A stretch of DNA of 32,895 nt from a virus: IMG/VR virus record IMGVR_UViG_3300009091_000040, positions 1-32,895 of that record; one strand, written 5' to 3'. The notes under the pieces are model-generated. The model did no database searches, was not told the DNA's origin, and worked only from the letters and a program-made list of their open reading frames with translations. The first letter of the stretch is position 1; each line of letters starts with the position of its first letter. The position numbers and the translations under genes are program-made. Positions 7,603-15,832 of the stretch are shown in pieces.

Positions 7603-8730
7603 ATGGGGCGTTTCCGGGACCTGATCGAGAAGGACGATCCGCCGAAGAAGAAGAGCAAGGCGGCTGCGCCGAAGGCTTCTCTGCAGGTCAAGGATCGTCC
7701 GAAAGCGGACCTCAAGACGGCGGTCCGGGTCCCGGGCACGCTGTCCACCCGCGCGCCCAGCCACATCTCGGTCCCGTCGGACCCGGAGACGCTGGCCAAG
7801 CTGAACCAGCACGCGCAGGCCTTGGCCGCCTTGGCCGACCTCGACGATCAGGACGCCGATCTCGAGGTGGGCGAGCCCGAACTTCCCGTCACCCCGTCCA
7901 ACCTGCCGGCGGTCATCAACCGCGAGATGATCCACACGGGCGGTCGGATGGCGGTCCAGTGGTATCAGGTCCGCCAGTTGCCCGGCTACGCCCGCAACGC
8001 GATCCGCCAGATGGGCAAGGAGGTCTTCTCCTCCTTCACCAGCACGCCCATCGAGGACATCTTCGTGCTCTCCACCCTGACCAATACGGAGACCGAGGTC
8101 CGGGGCGTGGCGGGCTGGATCGTCAAGAACGGTCGCTCCCGGGACAACCTGGCGATGCAGTTCCAGGAGAAGTTGCCCGGCTACGAGGCGGATGTCCGGG
8201 TCTTCGACGTGGGCGGCTACCAGTTCGCCATCGTCAAGGACTTCATGGGCCTCTACATCTACGGGTACGTCTCGAAGGATGGCCGGTACTTCGATCCGCA
8301 GACCCGGAGGTACCTCGAGTCCTACCTGCCGGTCGCCATCCTCTGCCTCGACTGCGAGTGGATCTACTCGGGCAGCTCGGTCTGCCCGAAGTGCGGCTCC
8401 GACGAGCAGTTCCCGCTCGCCCGGGCGCTCAACCGCCAGCTTGGGGCCGTGAAGGCGATGCCCGAGCCCAGCTACCAGCGCCTGCGCCCCGCCGTGGGCG
8501 AGTCGGTCAACGAGGGCCCCCTGTGGAACAAGGTCAAGCGGCTGGCCCGGAAGGCCAAGCGCCGGGTGATGGGCAAGCCCGCTCGCAGGCCCGCCCTCAA
8601 GAGCACTCCGTGGGGCCCCGTGCCCAAGCGCCGGGCCCGGCGGGAGAGCGTGTCGACCAGCTTCCGGACGGCGATCCGGGAGTCCATGGGCGGGGATGAC
8701 CCGACTTGGAAGCCCGAGGTGAACCGATGA
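7603..8730 (+). CDS. Zinc-knuckle protein with basic C-terminal tail, probable virion protein
   Basis: This is a 375-residue protein starting at the ATG at 7603. A TTG at 7591 is an alternative. Residues 1-70 are basic and disordered. Residues 105-245 form a folded domain of unknown type (MAVQWYQVRQLPGYARNAIR onwards). A four-Cys zinc knuckle follows, CLDC at 248/251 and CPKC at 261/264. The last 75 residues are a striking run of Lys/Arg (VKRLARKAKRR and PKRRARR) interrupted by x-E-S motifs: GESVNEG at 299-305, RRESVS near 348 and IRESMGG at 358-364. This resembles a DNA-binding segment that the prohead protease could trim or release. It overlaps the next gene by ATGA. Confidence 0.75.
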   Translation: MGRFRDLIEKDDPPKKKSKAAAPKASLQVKDRPKADLKTAVRVPGTLSTRAPSHISVPSDPETLAKLNQHAQALAALADLDDQDADLEVGEPELPVTPSNLPAVINREMIHTGGRMAVQWYQVRQLPGYARNAIRQMGKEVFSSFTSTPIEDIFVLSTLTNTETEVRGVAGWIVKNGRSRDNLAMQFQEKLPGYEADVRVFDVGGYQFAIVKDFMGLYIYGYVSKDGRYFDPQTRRYLESYLPVAILCLDCEWIYSGSSVCPKCGSDEQFPLARALNRQLGAVKAMPEPSYQRLRPAVGESVNEGPLWNKVKRLARKAKRRVMGKPARRPALKSTPWGPVPKRRARRESVSTSFRTAIRESMGGDDPTWKPEVNR

Positions 8731-9569
8731 CCGAGTCCGTGGTCGTCGCCAAGCCTCGCGTCCACACCGCGAACTTCCTCCGGGCCATCCGGCTGGAGTT
8801 GGGCTCGGACCGCGGCTACGGGGTCAAGGTCGAGTTGTCGGACGGCCAGATCGTCCACGCCCTGCGCGAGGCGATCAACGAGTACTCGCGCTACCACCCG
8901 CAGAAGACCTACCAGACCTTCGACACCTCCGTCGGGACGTTCGAGTACACGCCGGACCCGGCGATCCGGGGCATCCTGAAGATCGACCTCGTGCGCAACA
9001 CCCAGTTGGGTCTCGCCCTGCCCGAGCTCACCTTCATCGGCGGGCGGATCCTCGGGCATGGAGGCGTGCTCAACTACAAGATCCCCTACGAGTATGCGGT
9101 CTTCCAAGAGTGGCGCCGCGGCGCCGAGCAGATCTTCTCCCAGGAGCCGGTCTACGAGTTCGTCCCGTCGGCCAATAAGCTCTACGTCTACAGCCCGGCT
9201 TGCCCGGTGCGGGTCTACCTAGTCGGGGCCATCGACCTCGACCCCGGTTTCGACGAGGAGTTGCTCGAGGATGTCCCCGAGGAGCTCGACGACACCGAGC
9301 CCGGCCCGGTGGTGACGGAGCGCTTGGACGCGACCCTCGGGCTGATCCCGGCGAGGCACCTGATCTGGATCCGCAAGCTGACCCAAGCCCGGTCGATGCA
9401 GATCTTGGGTCGCATGCGGTCCAAGTACGGCTCGATCCCGACCGTCGAGGGCAAGGACATGCAACTCGACGGGGACGCGATGAAGGTCGAGGGCAAGGGC
9501 TTGTGGGACGAGACGATCGAGCAGATGCGCACGGCTTCTCTTGGGGAGTTGGGGCCCCTTTTCGCCTAG
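8727..9569 (+). CDS. Neck/head completion protein (T4 gp13-like)
   Basis: This is a 280-residue protein starting by ATGA overlap. The N-terminus FLRAIRLELG, then VKVELSDGQIVHALREAINEYSRYHP, follows the gp13 pattern. In that family a helix is followed by V-x-L-T/S-D-x-Q-I and a second helix ending in Y-H. gp13 joins the portal vertex to the tail in T4. Residues about 70-160 are mixed beta and Tyr-rich (KIPYEYAVFQEW, then KLYVYSP). An acidic linker at about 175-195 precedes a helical C-terminus. The gene lies downstream of the capsid genes and upstream of gp14- and gp15-like genes, which matches T4 order. The call is from remembered family patterns and should be read as probable. Confidence 0.6.
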   Translation: MTESVVVAKPRVHTANFLRAIRLELGSDRGYGVKVELSDGQIVHALREAINEYSRYHPQKTYQTFDTSVGTFEYTPDPAIRGILKIDLVRNTQLGLALPELTFIGGRILGHGGVLNYKIPYEYAVFQEWRRGAEQIFSQEPVYEFVPSANKLYVYSPACPVRVYLVGAIDLDPGFDEELLEDVPEELDDTEPGPVVTERLDATLGLIPARHLIWIRKLTQARSMQILGRMRSKYGSIPTVEGKDMQLDGDAMKVEGKGLWDETIEQMRTASLGELGPLFA

Positions 9570-9585
9570 AGTGGAGAACTAAGTA

Positions 9586-11532
9586 ATGGCTATCGGCGAC
9601 GACTTCTCCGTAGACTTCACCACCGGCAACATCCGGCACGTCTCGGGCACCACGAACTACACGGTGCTCCAGCTTCACCGCTGGCTCCAGGACCTGGCCG
9701 ACAACGCCTCGGTCTCGGGCGGCTCCAACGACGTGCTCGACATCACGGCGCCGACTCCCTCCGAGCGTTCGACCGACGAGATCATCACGCTGCTCGGCAA
9801 CTACAACATCGACGCCACGGCGGCCGAGTTCCTCTACGGGGGCTCGATCCGTCAGGGGTCCGGGGCCACCGAGGTGCTCTACTCGGGCCTGCGCGTGCTG
9901 GGCTCGGTGATCTCGGCGACGACCCAGATCCAGGTCGTGCAGGACAAGGCCCTCTACGACGGGGATGCTCCGTTCTGGGGGGACCAGTCGACGGGCGGGT
10001 ACAACGGCAACGCGGCGGGCGGCGTGCTGATGCGCTGCCTCATCCGGTCCCGGGCCTACGGCTGCGACATCGACGAGCAGAAGGTCATCGTCCAGATCCG
10101 CAACTACGGGGACTCCTACGCCTTCTTCAACGTGACCCTCGGCCAGGGTGAGGCCGTGGCCGCCGTCGCCAGCGTGGACGACCCGCAGAACAGCACGGCC
10201 CAGGGCACGGTGACCGCCTACACCCACATCACCAACGTCGAGGGCTTCCAGCAGATCGACATCGGGGACGGCAACGGCAACCAGCCGTACTACTCCAAGT
10301 GGAGCTACACGATCGACACGAGCGGGGACCAGCTTCGTGCCGTGTGGGAGTTCTGCAAGGACCTGACGGCCACCGGGACCGCCAAGACCATCCACGGCAT
10401 CGACGGCGAGATGTTCCTCGGGATCACCCACACCTACGTCTACGACAACCTCTCGGGTACCTTCACCGAGGACGAGACCGTGGTGTGGGGGACCCGGGTC
10501 ACCTACGACACGCTCACTGGCGGCACCTTCGCCGCCGGCAACTACGTCCGGATCGGGGCGAACGGAGCCGCCGGGCGCATCATGTACGACAATGGCACGA
10601 CCAACTTCACGGTCGCGCTCGAAGACACCTCGATCACGCTGCTCGACAACGATGTCATCACCGAGTACAACAAGGCGACGGGGGCCACCGGGGTGACGGC
10701 TGCGATCGCCACCACGATCCTCGACAACGACAAGGCGGGCGGCTCGGGGATCCTTCTCGCCGCCGACACGGGCGGGGTCAAGCATCACATCCAGCTCCGC
10801 ACGGGCTCGGCTCCGGTCAACAACCTCCAGGTCCGGGGCCTGACCAGCGCGGCGACGGCCGACGTGAACATCACCGTCACCACCCGAACGGTCAACCCGG
10901 TCTTCCTCGGCTCCTACGTCGGCACGATGATCGGAGGCTTCGGCGTCGGCTTCGCGGCGACCGACCTGACCGCTTCCGACAGCGTCATCGACCTCGACGG
11001 GGACACCAACACGCCCCCGAACAACGTGACCTGGACCCTCGACGGGGTCGTCTCCGGTGAGGACTACGTCCTCGTCGGCCCGAAGGCTGGCGGCAACGAC
11101 TTCAACTTCACGCAGATGACGCTCAACGGGACCCTGAACGGTCCCGGAGTCACCTCGGTCGTGGTCACCTCGATCCCGGCGAACACCCCCCAGACCGGCT
11201 TCCTGCGGATCACCCTCGACGACGGGCGCCGCCGCAAGGTGGCCTACACCGCCCACAACGGCACGACCACGTTCACCATCGGCTCGACGAACTTCTCGGA
11301 TCCGGACGACGCGACGACGGGCAACGGGGTCATGGTGGCCTACATCGACAAGCTGGCGACCGCCACCTCCGAGGCCTACACGACCATCTACACCTCCGGT
11401 CCGCAGTCGCTGTGGGTCCGCGTGCGCGATGGCGGCACGGTCAACAACACGCCGATCAAGACCTACGAGGCCCAGTCCTCGCTCGGCCCGGCGGGGGGCA
11501 GCGCGACGGCGTCGAGGATCGCCGATTCGTAG
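9586..11532 (+). CDS. Large beta-rich virion surface or fibre-like protein
   Basis: This is a 648-residue protein rich in Gly, Thr, Asn and Asp, almost free of Lys runs and Cys, as typical of phage fibres and decoration proteins. The first 200 residues look like a globular domain (NYTVLQLHRWLQDLADNA). Residues about 280-370 contain repeated turns such as GTFTEDETVVWG, GTFAAGNYVRIGANG and NGTTNFTVALED. This style is common in tail-fibre beta modules. The C-terminal 150 residues are Thr/Ser-rich. It opens a run of beta-rich proteins between gp13-like and gp14-like genes. Whether it is a head fibre, neck whisker or tail adhesin cannot be decided from sequence. Confidence 0.75.
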   Translation: MAIGDDFSVDFTTGNIRHVSGTTNYTVLQLHRWLQDLADNASVSGGSNDVLDITAPTPSERSTDEIITLLGNYNIDATAAEFLYGGSIRQGSGATEVLYSGLRVLGSVISATTQIQVVQDKALYDGDAPFWGDQSTGGYNGNAAGGVLMRCLIRSRAYGCDIDEQKVIVQIRNYGDSYAFFNVTLGQGEAVAAVASVDDPQNSTAQGTVTAYTHITNVEGFQQIDIGDGNGNQPYYSKWSYTIDTSGDQLRAVWEFCKDLTATGTAKTIHGIDGEMFLGITHTYVYDNLSGTFTEDETVVWGTRVTYDTLTGGTFAAGNYVRIGANGAAGRIMYDNGTTNFTVALEDTSITLLDNDVITEYNKATGATGVTAAIATTILDNDKAGGSGILLAADTGGVKHHIQLRTGSAPVNNLQVRGLTSAATADVNITVTTRTVNPVFLGSYVGTMIGGFGVGFAATDLTASDSVIDLDGDTNTPPNNVTWTLDGVVSGEDYVLVGPKAGGNDFNFTQMTLNGTLNGPGVTSVVVTSIPANTPQTGFLRITLDDGRRRKVAYTAHNGTTTFTIGSTNFSDPDDATTGNGVMVAYIDKLATATSEAYTTIYTSGPQSLWVRVRDGGTVNNTPIKTYEAQSSLGPAGGSATASRIADS

Positions 11533-11599
11533 GCCCGGGCGGATGGGACAGAGGCTGTGTTCTATCGCTTTGGGTTCCAGTTGGTAGGGGGCTGATCTC

Positions 11600-13480
11600 A
11601 TGTCCGCCCCAGCGTGGGCTACTGACCTCACCGACATCTGGATCGACCCCACCACCACGACCGGGTTCACGGCCTTGGGTGGTGGTGCCTCTGGCTTGCC
11701 GACGGCGGGCGAGACGGACTTCTACATCCAGGCCGGGGCGACCAACAAGACCTGCATGTCCAAGGCCGCGTGGACCAACGCGATCAAGGGCTTCATCTAC
11801 AGCGCCGGGACGTTCTCCGTCGGCACCGACGGTGCGGTGATCTGCTGGGGCTTCTACTCCGCTGCGGCGTCTCTGGCTACCCGCCAGCCCTCGGCCAACA
11901 ACCCCGGCGGGCTCATGGTCATCGTGGGCAGCGCGACGACGGCCTACTGGCGCTTCAACGTCGGCGGCTCGGACACGTTGGCCTTCGACTCGTGGGTACC
12001 CTACGTGGTCAACCCCGACAACTCGCTCCACGACGGCGGAGCGGTCGGGTCTCCCTCGGGTACCGAGTCCTACGTCGGCATCGAGGCGAACCTGCCGACG
12101 ACCGCCGGCCCGACCAAGGGCAACCCGCTCGCCCAGGACGCGGTCCGCTATGGCCGGTGCCGGATCGACTACACGCTGGGGGACCTCGCGAACGGCTACA
12201 ACACCTTCTCCGGGGCCAACGGATACGCCAACGCCGAGCTCCGTCGCTGGGGCCTGATCGAGTTGACCGGCGGTGTCTACAAGGTCCAAGGGTTCCACAG
12301 CTTCGGCACCAGCGGCACGCTGGTGGACTTTAGGGACTCCAACAAGACTCTCATCATCCGGGACACCTGCCGCCACGTCACCTCCGGGTTCAACCGGTTC
12401 GAGGTGATGAACTCCTCGTCCGTCGTCCAGTGGACCAACATCTCCATCCTCTCCCTGTCCACCGCCTCTCCGGGGACGTTCGTCATCACCGCTGGCACCG
12501 TGACGTGGTCCCTCTGCCAGTTCACCGACATGGGGGCGTTCACCCTGCTGTCCTCGACGGCGGCGACGGACTGCGTGTGGCGGCGCTGCCTGGCAATCAC
12601 GGCTCCGGGCTCCAACCTCTACGGCTCGACGATCGCCGAGTCCGCCGTGGCTGCCGATGCCTCGGCCCTCGTGTGGAACGTGGCCACGGACCCCGGCGGG
12701 GGCAGCCCCCCCGGAAAACTCGATGGGATGACGTTCACGAAGGGGACCAACGCCCATCACGCCATCGAGTTCGGCACCTCGGTCCCCACGGACATGACCT
12801 TGCGGGGGTGCACGTTCTCGGGTTTCAACGCCAGCAACGGGCAGAACGATTCGACCTTCAACTTCCTGCCGACGAGCGGCACCTACACGCTGAACCTCGT
12901 CGGCTGCACCGGCAACGTCTCGGTCAAGACGACCGGCACCGCCGTCGTCAACGTCGTGCAGGACCCGATCACGACGACGATCACGGTCAAGGACATCAAC
13001 ACGGGCAACCCGATCGAGAACGCCCGGGTCCTGCTGGTCGCGTCCGACGGGACCGGCCCCCTGCCCTACCAGGAGTCGGTGACTCAGATCACACGGTCGG
13101 GCTCGACGGCGACGGTCTCCCACACCGGCCATGGGCTCGTCACCGACGACTTCGCCCTGATCTCGGGGGCCAACGAGGACGAGTACAACGGCTGCTACCA
13201 GATCACCAGGATCAACGACGACTCCTACAGCTACACCGTAGCTGGGACCCCGAACACCCCGGCCACCGGTACGATCACCGCGACGGGAGGCTACTTCAAC
13301 ACCCTGACGAACGCATCGGGTATCGTCACGGACTCGCGCACGATCAACGCGGATCAGCCCTTCACGGGTCGTGTGCGGAAAGGCTCCTCCGCGCCCTACT
13401 ACGTGTCGAGCCCGATCTCCGGGACGATCGACAGCGTGGTGGGGTACTCGACCACGGTGTTGCTGATTCCGGACCAGTGA
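11600..13480 (+). CDS. Beta-helix-like virion protein with C-terminal carbohydrate-binding-style modules
   Basis: This is a 626-residue protein with AGGGGG ahead of the ATG. The N-terminal 450 residues are Ser/Thr/Gly-rich and beta-predicted. Short repeating strands occur around residues 240-450 (LIIRDTCRHV, WTNISILSL, WSLCQFTDM, MTLRGCTFSG), which look like right-handed beta-helix rungs with inward hydrophobic residues. Residues about 455-485 start an Ig-like module (TTITVKDINTGNPIENARVLL). A GHGLVTDDFALISGANEDEYNG unit follows near residue 515. That unit is a widespread phage surface module and is also seen in the gene at 14770. The protein is probably a receptor- or surface-binding adhesin. 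Confidence 0.72.
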   Translation: MSAPAWATDLTDIWIDPTTTTGFTALGGGASGLPTAGETDFYIQAGATNKTCMSKAAWTNAIKGFIYSAGTFSVGTDGAVICWGFYSAAASLATRQPSANNPGGLMVIVGSATTAYWRFNVGGSDTLAFDSWVPYVVNPDNSLHDGGAVGSPSGTESYVGIEANLPTTAGPTKGNPLAQDAVRYGRCRIDYTLGDLANGYNTFSGANGYANAELRRWGLIELTGGVYKVQGFHSFGTSGTLVDFRDSNKTLIIRDTCRHVTSGFNRFEVMNSSSVVQWTNISILSLSTASPGTFVITAGTVTWSLCQFTDMGAFTLLSSTAATDCVWRRCLAITAPGSNLYGSTIAESAVAADASALVWNVATDPGGGSPPGKLDGMTFTKGTNAHHAIEFGTSVPTDMTLRGCTFSGFNASNGQNDSTFNFLPTSGTYTLNLVGCTGNVSVKTTGTAVVNVVQDPITTTITVKDINTGNPIENARVLLVASDGTGPLPYQESVTQITRSGSTATVSHTGHGLVTDDFALISGANEDEYNGCYQITRINDDSYSYTVAGTPNTPATGTITATGGYFNTLTNASGIVTDSRTINADQPFTGRVRKGSSAPYYVSSPISGTIDSVVGYSTTVLLIPDQ

Positions 13481-13490
13481 AAGGGACCTC

Positions 13491-13778
13491 TTGCCAGCCC
13501 TCGAACGCCCGACCCGCGAAGAGCACGATGCCCTGCGCCGCCGCCACGACGCGATGACCGATGCTGTGCTCGACCTCCAGATCCGGCTGTCGTCCATGCG
13601 GACGGAGTTGGAGACGGTCAAGGCGGACCGGGCCCGGCTCGAAGCCCAAGTGAACGCTCTGCAGGCTACGCTCCAGACCCTCGGAACCGACAACAACAGC
13701 CGCTACGACGCCTCCAACCGGGAGGTCGAGCGGCTTCGGACTCTGCTCAAGGCGAACGGCGTGCAGCTAGGGGGCTGA
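13491..13778 (+). CDS. Small coiled-coil protein (TTG start)
   Basis: This is a 95-residue protein beginning at a TTG preceded by AAGGGA, with no ATG suited to its length. Almost the whole chain (residues 15-90) is a heptad-patterned coiled coil (LDLQIRLSSMRTELETVKAD, LEAQVNALQATLQTL), very charged. The N-terminus (PALERPTREEHDALRRRHDA) is also helical. It sits between two surface-protein genes and its stop nearly abuts the next GTG start. It may be an oligomerisation or whisker-like component. Confidence 0.65.
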   Translation: MPALERPTREEHDALRRRHDAMTDAVLDLQIRLSSMRTELETVKADRARLEAQVNALQATLQTLGTDNNSRYDASNREVERLRTLLKANGVQLGG

Positions 13779-13779
13779 C

Positions 13780-14574
13780 GTGCCTCTGACGATCAGCTAC
13801 ACCGACAACGTCATCCACGTCCCACAGTCGTACCTGACCCCCATCTCGGCGGGTCTCTACGAGTTGGACGTGGATGGCTTCCGGCTCGACTTGAAGGACC
13901 TCGAGGACGATCCGGAGGGGATGGCCCACCCCGACACCCACCGGCACAACACGACGGTGGAAGTCGGAGGCGTGACGCTCGCCCGGACCGTGGAGATCCT
14001 CGCTCCCTACACGGTCGAGTTCGAGGACGTGGGCGTCCCCTACACGGTGCGCTGCGTCGGGGCCAACCACAACATCTCCGACGTGAAGGTCGTCAACCAG
14101 GTCAGCCTCATCATCGGCAACTCGGCGGGCCTGATCGTCTCCGAGACCGGGACCTCCGGGTTGACCCCCGAGGAGTCCCAGGCCCTGCTCGACATCGACT
14201 CCAACGTGACCTTGGTCCAAGGGGACGTGACCACCATCCAAGGGGATGTGTCGGCCATCGAGGGGGGCATCGCGGTCATCCAGGGGGACGTGGCGGACCT
14301 CGACAGCAACGTGGCGGCGATCTCCGGGAGCGTGCTGGCCATCGAGGGGGACATCGCCCTGATCCAGACCGACGTGGGGACGGTCCAGATCGATCTTGCC
14401 ACCTTGGAGGCGATCCTCCGGAACCGCCGCCAGATCGACCCGGCCACCGGGATCGAGACCGTGTTCGAGCCCGACAGCGTGACCCCCAAGTTCACCCGCA
14501 ACGTCTACGAGGACAAGGACGCCACCCAGCCCTATCGGGGCCGCGGCGTCGAGCGGGCGGGGAGATTCACTTGA
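13780..14574 (+). CDS. Conserved fibre-region protein with IQGDV coiled-coil repeats (GTG start)
   Basis: This is a 264-residue protein starting at GTG one base after the preceding stop. Residues 1-125 form a domain with the run HRHNTTVEVGGVTLARTVEI, then TVEFED and GANHNI. I know this arrangement as typical of small phage proteins encoded beside tail-fibre genes. Residues about 140-205 are an 11-residue-type repeat (SNVTLVQGDVTTIQGDV, SAIEGGIAVIQGDVADL, SNVAAISGSVLAIEGDIALIQ), a probable trimeric coiled-coil or beta-roll stalk. The C-terminus is charged and ends with GRGVERAGRF. It is probably part of a fibre or tail-tip complex. Confidence 0.75.
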   Translation: MPLTISYTDNVIHVPQSYLTPISAGLYELDVDGFRLDLKDLEDDPEGMAHPDTHRHNTTVEVGGVTLARTVEILAPYTVEFEDVGVPYTVRCVGANHNISDVKVVNQVSLIIGNSAGLIVSETGTSGLTPEESQALLDIDSNVTLVQGDVTTIQGDVSAIEGGIAVIQGDVADLDSNVAAISGSVLAIEGDIALIQTDVGTVQIDLATLEAILRNRRQIDPATGIETVFEPDSVTPKFTRNVYEDKDATQPYRGRGVERAGRFT

Positions 14575-14756
14575 GTTGGGTCACCGTCGGCTTCGGTCGG
14601 GAATATAGCCAGGGCCTCCCGTTCGTGACGATGGGATTGGGCCGCTACCTGCTTCAAGAGGCGAAGTCGATTTGGGCCAAGGTCCAAGGGGCCCCGATGT
14701 TGAGACAGCGCAAGCCGAGGGGAACTCTCTTCCCTGGTCACCGGTACCCTCGATAA
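14571..14756 (+). CDS. Possible very small protein, coupled by TTGA overlap
   Basis: This is a 61-residue frame that starts at TTG inside the preceding stop (TTGA, 14571-14574) and fills the gap up to the leader of the next gene. It begins MSWVTVGFGREYSQGLPFVT. Aromatic/Gly short proteins of this kind occur in other phage fibre regions. There is no Shine-Dalgarno of its own and no known domain. The frame could be spurious, but the exact fit to the gap and the overlap favour a real gene. Confidence 0.42.
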   Translation: MSWVTVGFGREYSQGLPFVTMGLGRYLLQEAKSIWAKVQGAPMLRQRKPRGTLFPGHRYPR

Positions 14757-14769
14757 GGAGAGTGGTGCA

Positions 14770-15624
14770 ATGAGCAACAGAGTCTTCGAAAAGGGGCGCC
14801 AGGGATTCGCCGACGGCTCGATCGACTGGGACACCCAGAACATCAAGGCCGTGCTGGTGGACCTCCACGACGCCGACACCATGGTGAAGGCCATCACGGG
14901 GGCGACCAACGCGACCCCCATCGCGGTGGAGTGCACGGGCCACAGCTTCGCCAACGGCGACATCGTCGTCATCGGCGGGGTCACGGGCAACACCGCCGCC
15001 AACGGCACCTGGAAGGTCTCCAACCAGTCCACGAACAACTTCGACTTGGTGACCCTGGACGGGCTCAACTCGACCGGCAACGGTGCCTTCTCGGCCAGCG
15101 GCTGGGTCATCAACCTGACCGGGGCCGACAACCTCGACGACATCAACGCCGGGGTGGTGGCCACTTCGGGCAACATGGGGACCAAGACGGTGGCGGACGG
15201 CGTGATCGGCTGCGCCGACTTCTCGCTCACCACCGTCTCCGGAGACCAGTGCGAGGCCCTCGTGTGGTACTACGACTCCGGGTCTCCGGCCACCTCGAGG
15301 CTGATCTTCTTCAACGACGGCAAGACCCGGGTGGCCGTCGCGTCGGATGCCCTGATCTCGGCCACCACGCTCTGGATCGAGCCGCTGGAGAGAAACCTCG
15401 CCGCTGGCACCACGATCGTCCTGTCCAACGGGGTCACCGCGACTCTTTCGGCCCCCGCCACGGCGGGCGCTAGGTCGCTGGCCGTCAACGCCCTGTCCGC
15501 TGCCGTGGCCGCCGGCCACTCCGGGGACGCGGCTTACACCGGAAGCGGCCTCCCGATCACCCCCAACGGCAACGACATCTCCGTCGCGATCAACACGGGC
15601 GTGAACAAGCTGTTCAAGCTCTAA
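14770..15624 (+). CDS. Virion surface protein with GHxF/ADG modules
   Basis: This is a 284-residue protein with a strong leader (AAGGAGAG 14755-14762). The N-terminus FEKGRQGFADGSIDWDTQNIKAVLVD is a pattern I associate with small phage structural proteins of fibre clusters, in which a strand ending in KAVLVD follows an ADGSIDW turn. Residues about 42-100 contain a GHSFANGDIVVIGGVTGNTAANG unit, a degenerate relative of the GHGL module in the gene at 11600. The C-terminal part is Ala/Thr/Val-rich and beta-predicted. Probably exposed on the particle. The exact location is unknown. Confidence 0.75.
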   Translation: MSNRVFEKGRQGFADGSIDWDTQNIKAVLVDLHDADTMVKAITGATNATPIAVECTGHSFANGDIVVIGGVTGNTAANGTWKVSNQSTNNFDLVTLDGLNSTGNGAFSASGWVINLTGADNLDDINAGVVATSGNMGTKTVADGVIGCADFSLTTVSGDQCEALVWYYDSGSPATSRLIFFNDGKTRVAVASDALISATTLWIEPLERNLAAGTTIVLSNGVTATLSAPATAGARSLAVNALSAAVAAGHSGDAAYTGSGLPITPNGNDISVAINTGVNKLFKL

Positions 15625-15636
15625 GGGGGATAGCCT

Positions 15637-15831
15637 GTGGCCGTCCTTCCCAACTTCCTCGCCTCGGCCATCCTCGCCTCCTACGAGGCGGCGGATGCTC
15701 AGGCGACGTACCCGAAGATCGATGTCCGCCGCGTCACGGGGGACTGGAGAGGTTCGAGCGTCACCTACAAGATCAAGGTCGTGCTCCAGGACCCGGACTC
15801 GATGAGCGTCGCCATTCAGCGGAGGTCCTGA
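15637..15831 (+). CDS. Small protein of fibre cluster (GTG start)
   Basis: This is a 64-residue protein starting at GTG with an AAGGGGG leader about eight bases upstream. The C-terminal half (YPKIDVRRVTGDWRGSSVTY, then KIKVVLQDPD) looks like a small beta sheet. It sits one base before the next GTG start, so translation is likely coupled. No family is recognised. Confidence 0.62.
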   Translation: MAVLPNFLASAILASYEAADAQATYPKIDVRRVTGDWRGSSVTYKIKVVLQDPDSMSVAIQRRS

Positions 15832-15832
15832 C

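Noticed and set aside
9070-11670. 866-codon minus-strand frame
   Set aside because: Antisense to the gp13-like and first fibre-like genes. No recognisable domain and a composition typical of shadow frames.
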